The notes: generated by a model not told the origin, from the sequence alone. DNA of 64,000 nt from Aestuariivirga sp. (GCA_030680855.1 JAUXUN010000032.1:16041-80040), one strand, 5' to 3'. Positions 9,846-19,490 are shown, counted from the first letter of the stretch. Program-made: numbers and translations.

Positions 9846-10898
9846 ATGACAAGCGAACTGACAATAGCGCTGGATGTGATGGGCGGCGATTTGGGCGCCA
9901 GCATTGTGATTCCCGGCGCCGAACTGGCGGCCATTCGCCACCCGACTTATCGTTTCCTGCTGTTCGGAGATCAGGCAGTAATTGCACCCTTGTTGGAGCG
10001 GCATCCCAGGTTGAAGGCCAAGGCCGAGATCCGCCACACCGATGTGGCGGTGGGCATGACCGAGAAGCCAAGCCAGGCCCTGCGCCGGGGCCGCGGCAAA
10101 AGCAGCATGTGGCAGGCGATTGAGGCGGTGCAGAGCGGTGAGGCCGCGGCCGCTGTTTCCGCCGGCAATACGGGGGCACTCATGGCCATGTCGCGCTTTG
10201 TGCTGAAAACCCTGCCGGGTATCTCGAGGCCAGCCATAGCCGCAATCTGGCCTACGCTGAAAGGTGAGAGCATTGTTCTCGACGTCGGCGCCACAATTGG
10301 CGCCGATGCTTCGCAATTGGTTGAATTTGCCATCATGGGTGAAGCCATGGCGCGTTGCCTTTTTGGCCTCACGCGCCCCACCGTCGGCTTGCTGAACATT
10401 GGCGTTGAAGAAGTAAAAGGACTGGAACAGGTGAAAGACGCCGCGCGGCTGCTGCGTGAAATGAACCTGCCCATGGAATATGTGGGCTTTGTCGAAGGCG
10501 ATGATATTGGCAAGGGCACCGTTGATGTTGTTGTGACCGAAGGCTTCACCGGCAACATCGCCCTGAAAGCCGCCGAGGGCACCGCCAAGCAGGTGGCAAC
10601 TTATCTCAAACTTGTTTTGAATCGCACTCTGATATCAAGGCTCGGGGCCCTGTTGGCCCGTGGCGCTTTCAATGCCCTGCGTGACCGCATGGACCCCAGG
10701 AAGCACAATGGCGGCGTGTTTGCCGGCCTTAACGGGGTGGTGGTAAAAAGCCACGGCGGCACCGATGAACTTGGTTTTGCCACCGCCATTGACGTGGCAA
10801 TTGAAATGGTGCGCAATGGCCTGGTCGAGAAGATCGCCGAAGACGTTGCCGCAATGAACGCCATAATAACGGAGCCGGCAGCACAGGTGGCGGAGTGA
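9846..10898 (+). CDS. plsX: Phosphate acyltransferase PlsX
   Basis: 350 residues. It begins [18 protein letters not shown], the PlsX signature, and continues with [11 protein letters not shown], a second family signature, and SFSG-like regions near the C-terminus ([23 protein letters not shown]). It converts acyl-ACP to acyl-phosphate for phospholipid synthesis. The upstream gap (9718-9845) is A+T-rich with no gene. Its TGA at 10896-10898 overlaps a GTG that could start fabH. The order plsX-fabH-ihfA-merR is conserved in alphaproteobacteria. Confidence 0.95.
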   Translation: MTSELTIALDVMGGDLGASIVIPGAELAAIRHPTYRFLLFGDQAVIAPLLERHPRLKAKAEIRHTDVAVGMTEKPSQALRRGRGKSSMWQAIEAVQSGEAAAAVSAGNTGALMAMSRFVLKTLPGISRPAIAAIWPTLKGESIVLDVGATIGADASQLVEFAIMGEAMARCLFGLTRPTVGLLNIGVEEVKGLEQVKDAARLLREMNLPMEYVGFVEGDDIGKGTVDVVVTEGFTGNIALKAAEGTAKQVATYLKLVLNRTLISRLGALLARGAFNALRDRMDPRKHNGGVFAGLNGVVVKSHGGTDELGFATAIDVAIEMVRNGLVEKIAEDVAAMNAIITEPAAQVAE

Positions 10899-10909
10899 GT
10901 AGTGTAGTA

Positions 10910-11881
10910 ATGGTGAGAACAATTATTGAAGGTGTGGGCTCCGCCTTGCCAAAGCGGATCATGACCAATGCTGATATCAGCAAGATTGTTGACACCACCG
11001 ACGAATGGATTGTCGAGCGCACCGGGATCAAGGCGCGCCATATCGCGGCTGAAGATGAAACCACGCGCAGCCTCGCGGTGCAGGCGGCGCGCAATGCCCT
11101 TGTACATGCCCGGATCGAGGCCGCCGATATCGATCTCATCATCGTGGCGACGTCAACGCCCGATAAAACCTTTCCGGCAACTGCAACCCAGGTGCAGGCC
11201 GATCTCGGCATTACGCGCGGCGCTGCCTTCGACGTGCAGGCCGTATGCTCGGGCTTTGCCTATGGCCTGACGATTGCCGACAACTTTATCAGGGGCGGCC
11301 AGTCTCAATGTGCGCTCGTCATTGGCTCCGAAACTTTTTCCCGCATCCTTGACTGGAATGACCGCAGCACCTGTGTGCTCTTTGGCGACGGGGCAGGGGC
11401 GGTTGTCGTGCGTGCCGGGAAGGGCGCAGGCACCAATGCGGATCGTGGCATCCTCGGCTGCTACATCCATTCCGATGGTCGCTACTGCGACAAGCTTTAT
11501 GTGGATGGCGGACCATCAACCACCAAAACCGTCGGTCACCTGCGCATGGAGGGCCGTGAGGTCTTCAAGCACGCCGTAGTCAATATTGCCGCCGTCATGG
11601 ACGAGGCCATAACCAAGGCGGGCCTGAAGCCCATGGATATAGATTGGTTCGTTCCCCACCAGGCGAATCGACGTATTTTGGAAGGCACTGCCAAAAAACT
11701 GGGCGTTCCCGAAGACCGCATAGTGATGACCCTGGACCGCCATGGCAATACGTCCGCTGCCTCGATTCCCTTGGCTTTTGATGCCGCCGTGAAGGATGGC
11801 CGCATCAAGCGCGGCCAGCTTGTGCTCATGGAAGCGATGGGCGGCGGCTTTACCTGGGGGGCCGTTCTAGCCCGCTTTTAG
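10910..11881 (+). CDS. fabH: Beta-ketoacyl-ACP synthase III
   Basis: Begins the type II fatty acid cycle by condensing acetyl-CoA with malonyl-ACP. From ATG 10910 the protein is 323 residues, the family norm, and the active-site Cys falls at 113 in VCSGFAYGL. The catalytic His is in [11 protein letters not shown] and Asn in [12 protein letters not shown] at 10895, overlapping the plsX stop and preceded by AGGTGG at good spacing, would add five residues and may be the real initiation site. The [14 protein letters not shown] loop appears as [10 protein letters not shown]. Confidence 0.95.
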   Translation: MVRTIIEGVGSALPKRIMTNADISKIVDTTDEWIVERTGIKARHIAAEDETTRSLAVQAARNALVHARIEAADIDLIIVATSTPDKTFPATATQVQADLGITRGAAFDVQAVCSGFAYGLTIADNFIRGGQSQCALVIGSETFSRILDWNDRSTCVLFGDGAGAVVVRAGKGAGTNADRGILGCYIHSDGRYCDKLYVDGGPSTTKTVGHLRMEGREVFKHAVVNIAAVMDEAITKAGLKPMDIDWFVPHQANRRILEGTAKKLGVPEDRIVMTLDRHGNTSAASIPLAFDAAVKDGRIKRGQLVLMEAMGGGFTWGAVLARF

Positions 11882-11972
11882 AAAGAGTGGTAAGTCGTTG
11901 AGTTTTCATAATTTTCTATTGACCCAACCGTTTGGCCGACATAACTTACGGGGATCTTGCAAGGGGAAAAAC

Positions 11973-12284
11973 ATGGCAAGCAAGACTTTGACACGTGCGG
12001 ATTTAAGTGAAGCGGTGCACCGGGATATTGGTTTGTCACGCACCGAATCAGCCGAAATGGTGAAGTCTGTTTTGGACCTGGTTTCAACGGCCCTGGTCGA
12101 AGGAGCGTCGGTGAAGCTTTCTTCGTTTGGCACCTTCATGGTACGCAGCAAAAAGGGCCGCATCGGGCGCAATCCCAAAACCGGTGAAGAAGTGCCCATA
12201 ACGCCGCGCCGCGTCATGGTGTTCCGTCCAAGCCAAGTGATGAAAAATGTCATAAATGGTCTTGAGCCCGGCAGTGATGATTGA
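11973..12284 (+). CDS. ihfA: Integration host factor subunit alpha
   Basis: 103 residues from the ATG at 11973, preceded by AAGGGGAAAA; upstream in-frame codons do not fit the family. Sequence [30 protein letters not shown], then [28 protein letters not shown], is the HU/IHF DNA-bending fold with the proline-tipped arm near [11 protein letters not shown]-alpha pairs with IHF-beta (not in this window). Located between fabH and a MerR gene as is usual in alphaproteobacteria. Confidence 0.94.
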   Translation: MASKTLTRADLSEAVHRDIGLSRTESAEMVKSVLDLVSTALVEGASVKLSSFGTFMVRSKKGRIGRNPKTGEEVPITPRRVMVFRPSQVMKNVINGLEPGSDD

Positions 12285-12315
12285 GTATCTCTTTACGGCG
12301 AATCGGAGATAGTCC

Positions 12316-12837
12316 TTGGAAAAATCACCTGAAGCATTCCGCACCATAAGCGAAGCGGCAGAGGAACTCGATGTTCCCCAGCACGTTCTGCGTTTCTGGG
12401 AAACCCGGTTTGCCCAAATAAAGCCCATGAAGCGCGCCGGCGGCAGACGCTATTACCGCCCCGCCGATCTTGAGTTGTTGAAAGGCATTCGCAGCCTTCT
12501 CTACAGCGAGGGCTACACCATTCGCGGAGTGCAGCGCATTCTGAAAGAGGAAGGCGTTGCTTACGTCTCCGGCGTTGGCCGCGGTGAGATTGTTGCCCGC
12601 AAGCGCGACATGGAATTGGACGGTGTGCCAAGGCCGGGTCAGACTCAGATTGCTCCCCGTTTTCGCGGCTCTGCGCCGCTTCCCGGAAGGGCCCCGCTGG
12701 CGCGCCACGGGGGAAGCGTAGGAGAGGCCCCGACTTATGTGCACAAGCTGTCCGACATGCAGGCGGACGCCCTGAAGGCGGCACTGCGGGACCTGGGCGA
12801 TGCCCGGAAACTGCTGGATCCCACCTCCCGGATTTGA
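12316..12837 (+). CDS. MerR family transcriptional regulator
   Basis: 173 residues starting with a TTG at 12316. N-terminal winged helix: [25 protein letters not shown], then [16 protein letters not shown], the MerR helix-turn-helix and wing. The sequence continues into a helix ([23 protein letters not shown]). The C-terminal part is low-complexity with no metal-binding cysteines seen, so it is not a metal sensor of the MerR/CueR type. This gene normally lies just before tRNA-Pro(GGG); here an IS630 element separates them. Confidence 0.88.
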   Translation: MEKSPEAFRTISEAAEELDVPQHVLRFWETRFAQIKPMKRAGGRRYYRPADLELLKGIRSLLYSEGYTIRGVQRILKEEGVAYVSGVGRGEIVARKRDMELDGVPRPGQTQIAPRFRGSAPLPGRAPLARHGGSVGEAPTYVHKLSDMQADALKAALRDLGDARKLLDPTSRI

Positions 12838-12910
12838 GCCGTTATTCGCAATACAAAATAAAGACGGCTTGTTTATTGCTGTTCCTTTCAGGTCCGGAAA
12901 AGGCACCCTA

Positions 12911-12935
12911 GAGCATCAGGTAGTCAGCTGGAATC
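12911..12935 (+). repeat. IS630 left terminal inverted repeat
   Basis: Pairs with 13936-13960 on the opposite strand. Shared core is TCRGGYRGTCAGYTG, then AATC, with one extra G in the left copy. Outer base directly follows the TA target. Confidence 0.8.
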
Positions 12936-12992
12936 GAATTTGATTCACAAGTCAGCGTGAAAGTGATTCAAGGTTTGCGGAGGTGATTCGCC

Positions 12993-13947
12993 ATGCCGCA
13001 TCCTTTGTCGAACGATCTGCGTGAACGTGTTGTTGCGTTTGTGGAGGCCGGGCACTCGCGCCACGAGGCTGCCGCCCGCTTTGGGACATCGGTGTCTTTT
13101 GCAGTGAATCTGATGAAGCGCTGGCGCGAGACGGGCAGCGTCGAGCCACGCCCGCGCGGCGGCTTCCGGCATGGCAAGCTCGGCCCCCACAAGGACTTCA
13201 TCCTTGCTGCTGTTGCGGCCCGCAGCGACATTACCATGCCGGAACTGGCCGAGGTGCTTGCGAGGGCCAGGAGCGTCAAGGTGGATCCGTCCAGGCTTTC
13301 GAAGTTCCTCATCGCCTCAGGCTTCAGCTTTAAAAAAAACCCTTCGGGCAAGCGAACAAGACAGGCCTGAACTGGCCAAGGCGCGGGCCGAATGGAAAGA
13401 GGGCCGCCAGCCCATCATGCGCCGCGAGCGCCACCGGCTGATCTTCATTGATGAAACCGGAACCACGACAAAGATGACAAGGCTGCGCGGGCGCTCATTG
13501 AAGGGCGAGCGGCTGAACAGCAAAGCCCCCCTTGGCCATTGGGGGACACAGACCTTTGTGGCAGGCCTCAAATGCGACGGCCTCATCGCCCCTTGGGTCA
13601 TTGACGCGCCGATGAACCGGGCGATCTTCGATGTCTATGTCGAAACCCAGCTCGCGCCCGCCCTCTGGCCCGGCGATGTTGTCATCATGGACAATCTCAG
13701 CAGCCACAAAAGCCAACAAGCCGAGAAAGCCATCCGCGCCAGGGGAGCATGGCTCCTCTTTCTGCCGCCCTACAGCCCCGACCTCAATCCTATCGAGATG
13801 GCCTTCTCAAAACTCAAATCCCGCCTCCGCTCAACCGCAGCCAGAACAATCGATGACCTCTGGAAGGCCATCGGAAACATCTGCGCACTCTTCACGCCAG
13901 AAGAATGCTCGAATTACTTCTCCGCAGCCGGATATGGATTCAACTGA
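12993..13947 (+). CDS. IS630-family transposase in two frames (frameshift at A8)
   Basis: Frame A (12993-13370) encodes the N-terminal helix-turn-helix part (LSNDLRERVVAFVEAGHSRHEAAARFG) as far as GFSFKK. Frame B supplies the rest, from TLRASEQDRPELAKARAEW to the stop at 13947. The DDE catalytic core is complete in frame B: FIDETGTTTK, VIMDNLSSHKS and YSPDLNPIEMAFSK. The frames join at TTTAAAAAAAACCC (eight A at 13332-13339). Losing one A, or a +1 shift there, gives an uninterrupted protein. Such slippery A runs are used for programmed frameshifting or transcriptional slippage in some IS630 relatives, so the element may be active rather than broken. Confidence 0.85.
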
Positions 13948-13960
13948 CCGCCCGACGCGC
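13936..13960 (-). repeat. IS630 right terminal inverted repeat
   Basis: Complement of the left repeat at 12911-12935; followed immediately by TA at 13961. It begins inside the last codons of the transposase gene (stop TGA at 13945-13947). Confidence 0.8.
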
Positions 13961-14217
13961 TAGGTGTTTGATCCCGGATCTTGATGGCCCAGTATAGTCA
14001 AGAGAACCTGAGGGCGCTGGCCAAGTGTGGTTGATTGGCGAGGACGGAGCGTCCTCGCGCCTCAAATGGCCAAGCCAGCCTGCATCGCAGGCGCAATGCT
14101 GTTTGGACCGGCAGGCGCTGCGAAATTATTGACGTGCTGTTCGATAAGAATTCCCGAATGCCAAGGCCATAATCAGCACTTTCGCTTTCCCGGGCGGGAT
14201 GCTAACTACCCCCTAGT

Positions 14218-14294
14218 CGGAGCGTAGCGCAGCCCGGTAGCGCACTATTCTGGGGGGATAGGGGTCGCGGGTTCGAATCCCGCCGCTCCGACCA
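14218..14294 (+). tRNA. tRNA-Pro (anticodon GGG)
   Basis: Complete cloverleaf. Acceptor CGGAGCG pairs with CGCTCCG. The anticodon loop CTGGGGG sits between CTATT and GATAG and reads GGG. The T arm is GCGGG-TTCGAAT-CCCGC. CCA is encoded. Preceded by IS630 and about 260 bases with no gene (13961-14217). Confidence 0.95.
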
Positions 14295-14462
14295 CTGTTC
14301 CCCAATTTTATGAAGTTTCGCGATGGCTCCGGTTCAGCACGCCTGAGGCGGGCCGAACGGCGTGAGGTAAGAACGAGTCTGTCACGCCTCACCGCAAAGC
14401 ACGACGGCGGTTAGGGCAACATGGGCGCGTCAGCAAAATAGTTCGTATACGGACGAATTTCA

Positions 14463-15152
14463 TCAGCTTGTGTCGGGCTTCATCGCATCCCAGGCGAGCC
14501 AGTGGCAGTCGGCGAGGATTTCATCGATGGGATGAATGTGCCGCTTGCGGTGGCCGGGCGGCGGGCCGGGGCGGAGCGGTGATCTGAACACCGGGCCTGG
14601 CATGGCCTCCCTTCGCATCCGCCAGCGGGCCATGCGCCGGGCCTGGTGCGGCAGGTCGTCGAGGGCCAGCTTGAGGGCCTGGAGCCGGCGGTGGAGGCGC
14701 GTTGCCGGAGCCAGGCCATCGGGCGGCGGCGCAGCGGCCTTGGGCGGACGCGAGGGCCACAGGTCGTCGATCTTGGAATCCGGCGTGAGGAAAAGGATGC
14801 GCGGCGGATACTTGGAATATTTTACCCGGTCCTGGTGCAGCTCCGGAAAGTATTTGCGCGTATCGGCGAGCTTGAAGGCGGGAATCCGGTTGCCCCCGCC
14901 CTTTCCGATGACCTTCCCCTTGGGCATGGGCCGTGAAGGCGCGAGCTTCACCACGAGCCCCCGGGCGGCGATGACAATCAGGCGGCGTACGGCGGATTCG
15001 ACGGGCCGCAGCACCTGCAGCACGGCACTGTGCAGGGACTTGGTAATCCGCGAAGCCGCATCGGTGCCGTCAAGCCCCAGCAGGGCGAAAAGAACTTCAA
15101 GTATCCCCCTGAGCTCTTCGCTCTTGCGTTTGATGACCAAATCCCAGTCCAT
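14463..15152 (-). CDS. Hypothetical protein (conserved alphaproteobacterial type)
   Basis: About 229 residues from MDWDLVIKRKSEELRGILEVLF, where a plausible start lies; the frame is open further upstream to 15233. The C-terminal third is rich in Arg and Pro, with RLHRRLQALKLALDDLPHQARRMARWRMRR and a final RPGPPPGHRKRHIHPIDEILADCHWLAWD. I recall similar unnamed proteins in Hyphomicrobiales but cannot assign a function. No signal peptide or membrane segment. It is flanked by tRNA-Pro on one side and about 590 unassigned bases on the other. Confidence 0.6.
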   Translation of the reverse strand: MDWDLVIKRKSEELRGILEVLFALLGLDGTDAASRITKSLHSAVLQVLRPVESAVRRLIVIAARGLVVKLAPSRPMPKGKVIGKGGGNRIPAFKLADTRKYFPELHQDRVKYSKYPPRILFLTPDSKIDDLWPSRPPKAAAPPPDGLAPATRLHRRLQALKLALDDLPHQARRMARWRMRREAMPGPVFRSPLRPGPPPGHRKRHIHPIDEILADCHWLAWDAMKPDTS

Positions 15153-15739
15153 ATCTTTACTATCTCCAACAATGAACAAAACAGGAACACATAATCTTGT
15201 ATAGGAATAGATGTCAAGTACACAGGTACGCATATATCCCCTTGGTGTATCCTTCCAGGATAACCTCGAGTTCCCGCAAGATACTGACCGCCATGATCAC
15301 AGTGGGCTTCTGGTGGCCTCGCTGCAGGTTGCTGAATGGGTTCTCAAACTTCAGAGAATGGCGGCACTGCGCCGCCTTGCTATAACCCGCATCGGTAGAG
15401 GGGCCGTAGACTCGTCCATGGCGGCTGTCGCAATTGCCCGGGCGATTGCTGCAAAGGGTGCTCGTAAGGTTGCTTTTGGTATCTGGCCAGACCGACGTCC
15501 AGTTCATCAGGCTTGAGCAGGTGAAGACCGTGGAAAATCGTCTTTCGGCATCGGCGCAGAACCTGCCTCTCATTAAATCTCTGGCACTTTAAGGCCAGGT
15601 TCCAATTCACCGGGCCTCCACCTGTTAACCAGTTTGCCAAGTTTATCACCTTTTGGCTCGGGCTGGCGGGCGTTTGGCAGGAATTGTGCTTTAACCCAAT
15701 GGGGACTCTTGAATTCCCATTGATGTGAATTGCAATGCC
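15153..15739. other. 587-base stretch without a supportable gene
   Basis: Several short frames exist on both strands (for example 15211-15516 plus and 15214-15573 minus), but none has a recognisable family, a good ribosome-binding site or convincing codon use. The region may contain the promoter of the deacetylase at 15740 and degraded coding remains. Confidence 0.4.
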
Positions 15740-16798
15740 ATGGCAACAGCCGCGATACTGAAAACCAGCCTTGAATTGCTGTATTATTCCGGGGCATCCC
15801 AGGCGCTCCGGCCAATGTTTGGTGGCCTTGGCGCGATCTTCATGCTGCATCACGTGCGCCCCGGCGGCGGCCAGCAAATGGGCTTTGCCCCAAACGCCGC
15901 ACTTGAGGTGACGCCCGAATTCCTCGATGCCGTGATCAGCTTTGTGAAACTGCGCGGCTATGATCTTGTCTCCATGGCGGAAGCGGTGCGCCGCATCCGG
16001 GAAAACAATCCGGACAAAAAGCCGTTTGTGGTTTTCACCCTTGATGATGCCTACCGCGACAATTTCGTGCATGCGCGCCCGGTTTTCAGAAAACACCATT
16101 GCCCTTTCACAATATTTGCAAGCCCTGCCATTCAGGACGGAACTTGCGAACTCTGGTGGCGTGGCCTGGAAGCGGTGATTGCGGGCAACACCAGGGTGAG
16201 TGCCGTGGTTGGGCAATCAAAGCTGCGCTTTGACACAATCAGCGATATGCAGAAGCGGGCGGCATGGCTGCAGCTCTATTGGCCCGTGCGCCAGCTTCCG
16301 CAGAAGCAGCAGCGCCTCTGGATCAAGGAATTCTGTGAAGCAAACCGCGTCGATCTCGGCGCCATCTGCCGTGCCGAGGCAATGACCTGGAGCGAGCTAC
16401 GCGAAATTTCCAAAGATCCGCTGTGCACAATCGGCGCCCACACGGTGAACCACTATGCCGTGGCCCAATTGAGCGAAGCGGACGCGCGTTTTGAACTCGT
16501 TGAATCCAGGCGCCGGATTGAAAAGGAGCTTGGCTTGGAAACCAAGTTTTTCTCCTATCCCTATGGCGATGCCAGGTCCGCCTCGACGCGTGACTTCAAG
16601 CTCGCTGCAAATGCCGGCTACGAAGCCGCCGTCACCACACGGAAAGGCTTGATCTTTTCCGGCCACAGCGATCATTTGACCGCCCTTCCGCGATTGTCGC
16701 TTGCCGGCGGATTCCAGAAGCTCCGCTATGTCGATGTCTTGCTGTCCGGTTCTGCCTTCGCTCTGTGGAACGGCTTCAGGCAACTGAACGTGGCCTAG
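15740..16798 (+). CDS. Polysaccharide deacetylase (NodB-homology) family protein
   Basis: About 352 residues from ATG 15740. The NodB-type carbohydrate esterase 4 fold is indicated by the early GAIFMLHHVRP motif, the FTLDDAYRDNF motif (Asp-Asp metal and catalytic pair), the TIGAHTVNHYAVAQL histidine motif and FSYPYGDARSAS. It would deacetylate or hydrolyse a polysaccharide or envelope sugar at the periplasm or membrane. The N-terminus has no clear signal sequence. The 3' end overlaps the DUF2842 gene by four bases in convergent orientation. Confidence 0.85.
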   Translation: MATAAILKTSLELLYYSGASQALRPMFGGLGAIFMLHHVRPGGGQQMGFAPNAALEVTPEFLDAVISFVKLRGYDLVSMAEAVRRIRENNPDKKPFVVFTLDDAYRDNFVHARPVFRKHHCPFTIFASPAIQDGTCELWWRGLEAVIAGNTRVSAVVGQSKLRFDTISDMQKRAAWLQLYWPVRQLPQKQQRLWIKEFCEANRVDLGAICRAEAMTWSELREISKDPLCTIGAHTVNHYAVAQLSEADARFELVESRRRIEKELGLETKFFSYPYGDARSASTRDFKLAANAGYEAAVTTRKGLIFSGHSDHLTALPRLSLAGGFQKLRYVDVLLSGSAFALWNGFRQLNVA

Positions 16799-17007
16799 GC
16801 CTCCGTGTCTGGCCGTGACATCCAGCGGATGAGAATCATGGCAACCGGAATCCAGCCAATGCCCAGAATGATGAAGGCAGGCAGCTCAATCGCCGCGCCG
16901 TGGCCCACAACATATTGCCCGCCAATTGCCATGGCAATGAGGGCGTAGACCACAAGGAATGCAATTGTGGCCACGAGCCCCACGAACTTGCGCTGGCGAA
17001 TTTTCAT
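16795..17007 (-). CDS. DUF2842 small membrane protein
   Basis: 70 residues with two membrane segments (FVGLVATIAFLVVYALIAMA and ELPAFIILGIGWIPVAMILI) and basic ends. The pattern MKIRQRKFVGLVATIAFLVVYALIAM, then GWIPVAMILIRWMSRPD, matches the alphaproteobacterial DUF2842 family of unknown function. Convergent with the deacetylase gene. Confidence 0.85.
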   Translation of the reverse strand: MKIRQRKFVGLVATIAFLVVYALIAMAIGGQYVVGHGAAIELPAFIILGIGWIPVAMILIRWMSRPDTEA

Positions 17008-17078
17008 GGATTTGCACTAGCTTATTGCCAGTTCCATCGCAATCTGGTTCTTTCGGAAGGATCAAACGGGAGTAATTC

Positions 17079-18404
17079 ATGCCTTCACTATCGCGCCGCA
17101 ACTGGGTTCCGGAATCCCCGGAAAACTATGCGCAAAGCCTTGCCAAATTTGCTGCCACGCAGTCGGCGGAAAAAATAGCGGCTGAGATTTCCCAGCTCAC
17201 CGTCCTCAATCGCAGGATCTATGAGCAGGAGTGTTTCAATCTCAATCCCGCCGGCAATGCCATGAACCCGCGCGCTGAAGCATTCCTGGCTGAAGGGCTG
17301 GGTTCGCGCCCCTCGCTTGGCTATCCCGGCGACAAATATGAGATGGGCCTGGAAGCGGTTGAGCAGATTGAGGTCATTGCAGCCGAACTCTGCGCCGAAA
17401 TTTTCCAGGCCAAATTCGCGGAAATTCGCGTGGCCTCCGGCGCCATGGCCAATCTTTATGCCTTCATGGCAACCTGCAAGGCCGGCGACACGATCATTGT
17501 GCCGCCTGCCAGCATCGGTGGCCATGTGACCCATCAAATGGCCGGGGCCGCCGGACTCTACGGCCTGGACATTCACGAAGCCCCCGTTGATGCCGCCAAC
17601 TTCACCGTTGATCTTGAAGGCCTCCGCAAGCTCGCGCGCCGCTTGAAGCCAAAGCTGATAACGATTGGCGGAAGCCTCAACCTCTTTGCCCATCCGGTGA
17701 AAGAGGTGAGGGCGATTGCCGATGAAGTTGGCGCCTTGGTGATGTTCGATGCGGCCCATCTCTGCGGCATGATAGCGGGCAGGGCTTGGGCCAATCCGCT
17801 TCTGGAAGGGGCCCATCTCATGACCATGAGCACCTATAAAAGCCTTGGCGGTCCCGCCGGTGGATTGATCGTCACCAATGACGCAGGCCTCGCCCAGCGC
17901 CTCGACGCAATTGCCTATCCCGGAATGACCGCGAATTTCGACGTGGCAAAGTCTGCGGCTCTGGCGCTCACCATGCTGGACTGGCGCGAACACGGGCAGG
18001 ACTATGCCAAGGCCATGGTGAGGGTGGCAAAGGCTCTCGCCTTGGAATTGGACAAGAAAGGCGTGCCTGTGTTTGCCGGTGCCGGTGGGTTTACCACCTC
18101 GCACCAATTCGCCGTGAAGGCCGAAAAGTTTGGCGGCGGGCAAACCGCATCAAAAAAACTGCGCAAGGCAAATCTTCTGGTATCCGGCATTGGCCTGCCC
18201 ATTCCCGCAGTGACGGACGACCTGAATGGCATACGGTTTGGAACGCCCGAGGTTGTAAGATGGGGCATTGACGAAAAGGATGCGCCCCAGCTCGCAGGAT
18301 TTGTTGCCAAGGCGCTGGCTTCCAATGATCCCGCCGGCCTGGCCCCCGAAGTCTCTCGATTCCGCGCCAAGTTCAATGCGTTGCACTACATCATCCAAGC
18401 TTGA
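17079..18404 (+). CDS. Divergent serine hydroxymethyltransferase-like PLP enzyme
   Basis: 441 residues of the SHMT/fold-type I PLP family: VASGAMANLYAF, MFDAAHLCGMIAG and the PLP-lysine motif MSTYKSLGGPAGG. Typical GlyA has THKTLRGPRGG at the lysine, so His-before-Lys is Tyr here and the Arg/Pro pattern is altered. The N-terminal NLNPAGNAMNPRAEAF also differs from GlyA. The enzyme probably acts on a hydroxymethyl or aldol amino acid substrate other than ordinary serine/glycine, but this is inference. It stands between DUF2842 and heme A synthase, with no biosynthetic partner next to it. Confidence 0.75.
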   Translation: MPSLSRRNWVPESPENYAQSLAKFAATQSAEKIAAEISQLTVLNRRIYEQECFNLNPAGNAMNPRAEAFLAEGLGSRPSLGYPGDKYEMGLEAVEQIEVIAAELCAEIFQAKFAEIRVASGAMANLYAFMATCKAGDTIIVPPASIGGHVTHQMAGAAGLYGLDIHEAPVDAANFTVDLEGLRKLARRLKPKLITIGGSLNLFAHPVKEVRAIADEVGALVMFDAAHLCGMIAGRAWANPLLEGAHLMTMSTYKSLGGPAGGLIVTNDAGLAQRLDAIAYPGMTANFDVAKSAALALTMLDWREHGQDYAKAMVRVAKALALELDKKGVPVFAGAGGFTTSHQFAVKAEKFGGGQTASKKLRKANLLVSGIGLPIPAVTDDLNGIRFGTPEVVRWGIDEKDAPQLAGFVAKALASNDPAGLAPEVSRFRAKFNALHYIIQA

Positions 18405-18458
18405 GGATGCGACGCCGGTTCCCTTGAACTTCGCCTTGCGGCCACGTATTGGGCGGTC

Positions 18459-19490
18459 ATGGAGCAAATTCTGTCCCCAGCGCGGGCCGCTGCGCCAACG
18501 GTCCGCCTCTGGCTTTATGCCATGGCCTTCCTGGTGTTCTGCATGGTCATCGTCGGCGGCGCCACCCGCCTGACTGACAGCGGCCTGTCAATCACCGAAT
18601 GGCGGCCCCTTCTGGGTGCAATTCCGCCATTGACCGAGGCCGATTGGCTGGCCGCATTCGAGAATTACAAGCTCATTCCCCAATACCAGATCCAGAACAG
18701 CGGCATGGCGCTCTCTGAATTCAAGTTCATCTATTGGTGGGAATGGGCCCATCGGTTCATGGGGCGCTTCATTGGCGTAGCCTTTGGCCTGCCGCTGATC
18801 TATTTCATGCTCACCCGCCGGATCGAGCGGAACTTGTGGCCGAAGCTCCTGGCGGTTTTCATTCTTGGCGGCGCCCAAGGTGCGCTGGGCTGGTACATGG
18901 TGTCCTCGGGCCTCGTTGACCGCATTGATGTCAGCCAATACCGCCTCGCCGCCCATCTCACGCTTGCCGCATTGATCTTCGCCGCCATCATTTGGGTTGC
19001 CATGGGCATAGGACGGAAACGTTACTACGCCTCATCTCCCGATGATTGGTTCGCCATTTTCCTCGTGGCTCTCATCCTGTTGCAAATTTCCGCCGGCGGT
19101 TTTGTGGCGGGGCTCGATGCGGGGCAGGGCTACGCCACCTGGCCGAAGATGGATGGGCAATGGATTCCTTCCGGCCTCTGGATAATGGCGCCGGGCTGGA
19201 AAAATATCTTCGAGAATGCGATGGCCGTACAATTCAACCACCGCTTTCTCGCTTATGTGCTGCTGTTGGCCACCATCATGCACGCCTGGCGAAGCCCCGG
19301 CCGGTCCGCCACAACTCTAGCCTTTGCCATATTTGTGCAGGCCTGCCTGGGCGTTCTGACATTGCTCCTGCATGTGCCACTGGCCGCAGCCCTCATCCAC
19401 CAGGCGGGAGCCATGGTCGTTCTGGCCCTCGCCGTGTGGAATCTTCACGAACGGCTCGTTAGCCGATCGCCTGATCCAAATCCGCAATGA
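18459..19490 (+). CDS. ctaA: Heme A synthase (Cox15/CtaA type)
   Basis: 343 residues with about eight transmembrane helices. It converts heme O to heme A for cytochrome aa3 oxidase. Family marks are GGATRLTDSGLSITEWRP in the first loop, the haem-binding histidines in WWEWAHRFMGR, FNHRFLAY and LIHQAGAMVVL, and the long form typical of proteobacterial Cox15. The last 32 bases overlap the convergent sulfhydrylase gene. Confidence 0.93.
   Translation: MEQILSPARAAAPTVRLWLYAMAFLVFCMVIVGGATRLTDSGLSITEWRPLLGAIPPLTEADWLAAFENYKLIPQYQIQNSGMALSEFKFIYWWEWAHRFMGRFIGVAFGLPLIYFMLTRRIERNLWPKLLAVFILGGAQGALGWYMVSSGLVDRIDVSQYRLAAHLTLAALIFAAIIWVAMGIGRKRYYASSPDDWFAIFLVALILLQISAGGFVAGLDAGQGYATWPKMDGQWIPSGLWIMAPGWKNIFENAMAVQFNHRFLAYVLLLATIMHAWRSPGRSATTLAFAIFVQACLGVLTLLLHVPLAAALIHQAGAMVVLALAVWNLHERLVSRSPDPNPQ

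Larger units (their letters stand above)
12911..13960 (+). mobile_element. IS630-family insertion sequence, 1,050 bp
   Basis: The element is bounded by TA on both sides (12909-12910 and 13961-13962), the TA target duplication typical of IS630/Tc1. The ends are imperfect inverted repeats: the left begins GAGCATCAGGTAGTCAGCTG and the right, read inward on the other strand, GCGCGTCGGGCGGTCAGTTG (15 of 20 identical), followed by AATC in both. It carries one transposase in two overlapping frames. It sits between merR and tRNA-Pro. Confidence 0.88.

Noticed and set aside
15211..15516. Plus-strand 101-codon frame upstream of the deacetylase
   Set aside because: No family, poor start context and conflict with opposite frames.
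17088..18143. Antisense frame of 351 codons opposite the GlyA-like gene
   Set aside because: No recognisable domain; the plus strand encodes a clear PLP enzyme.
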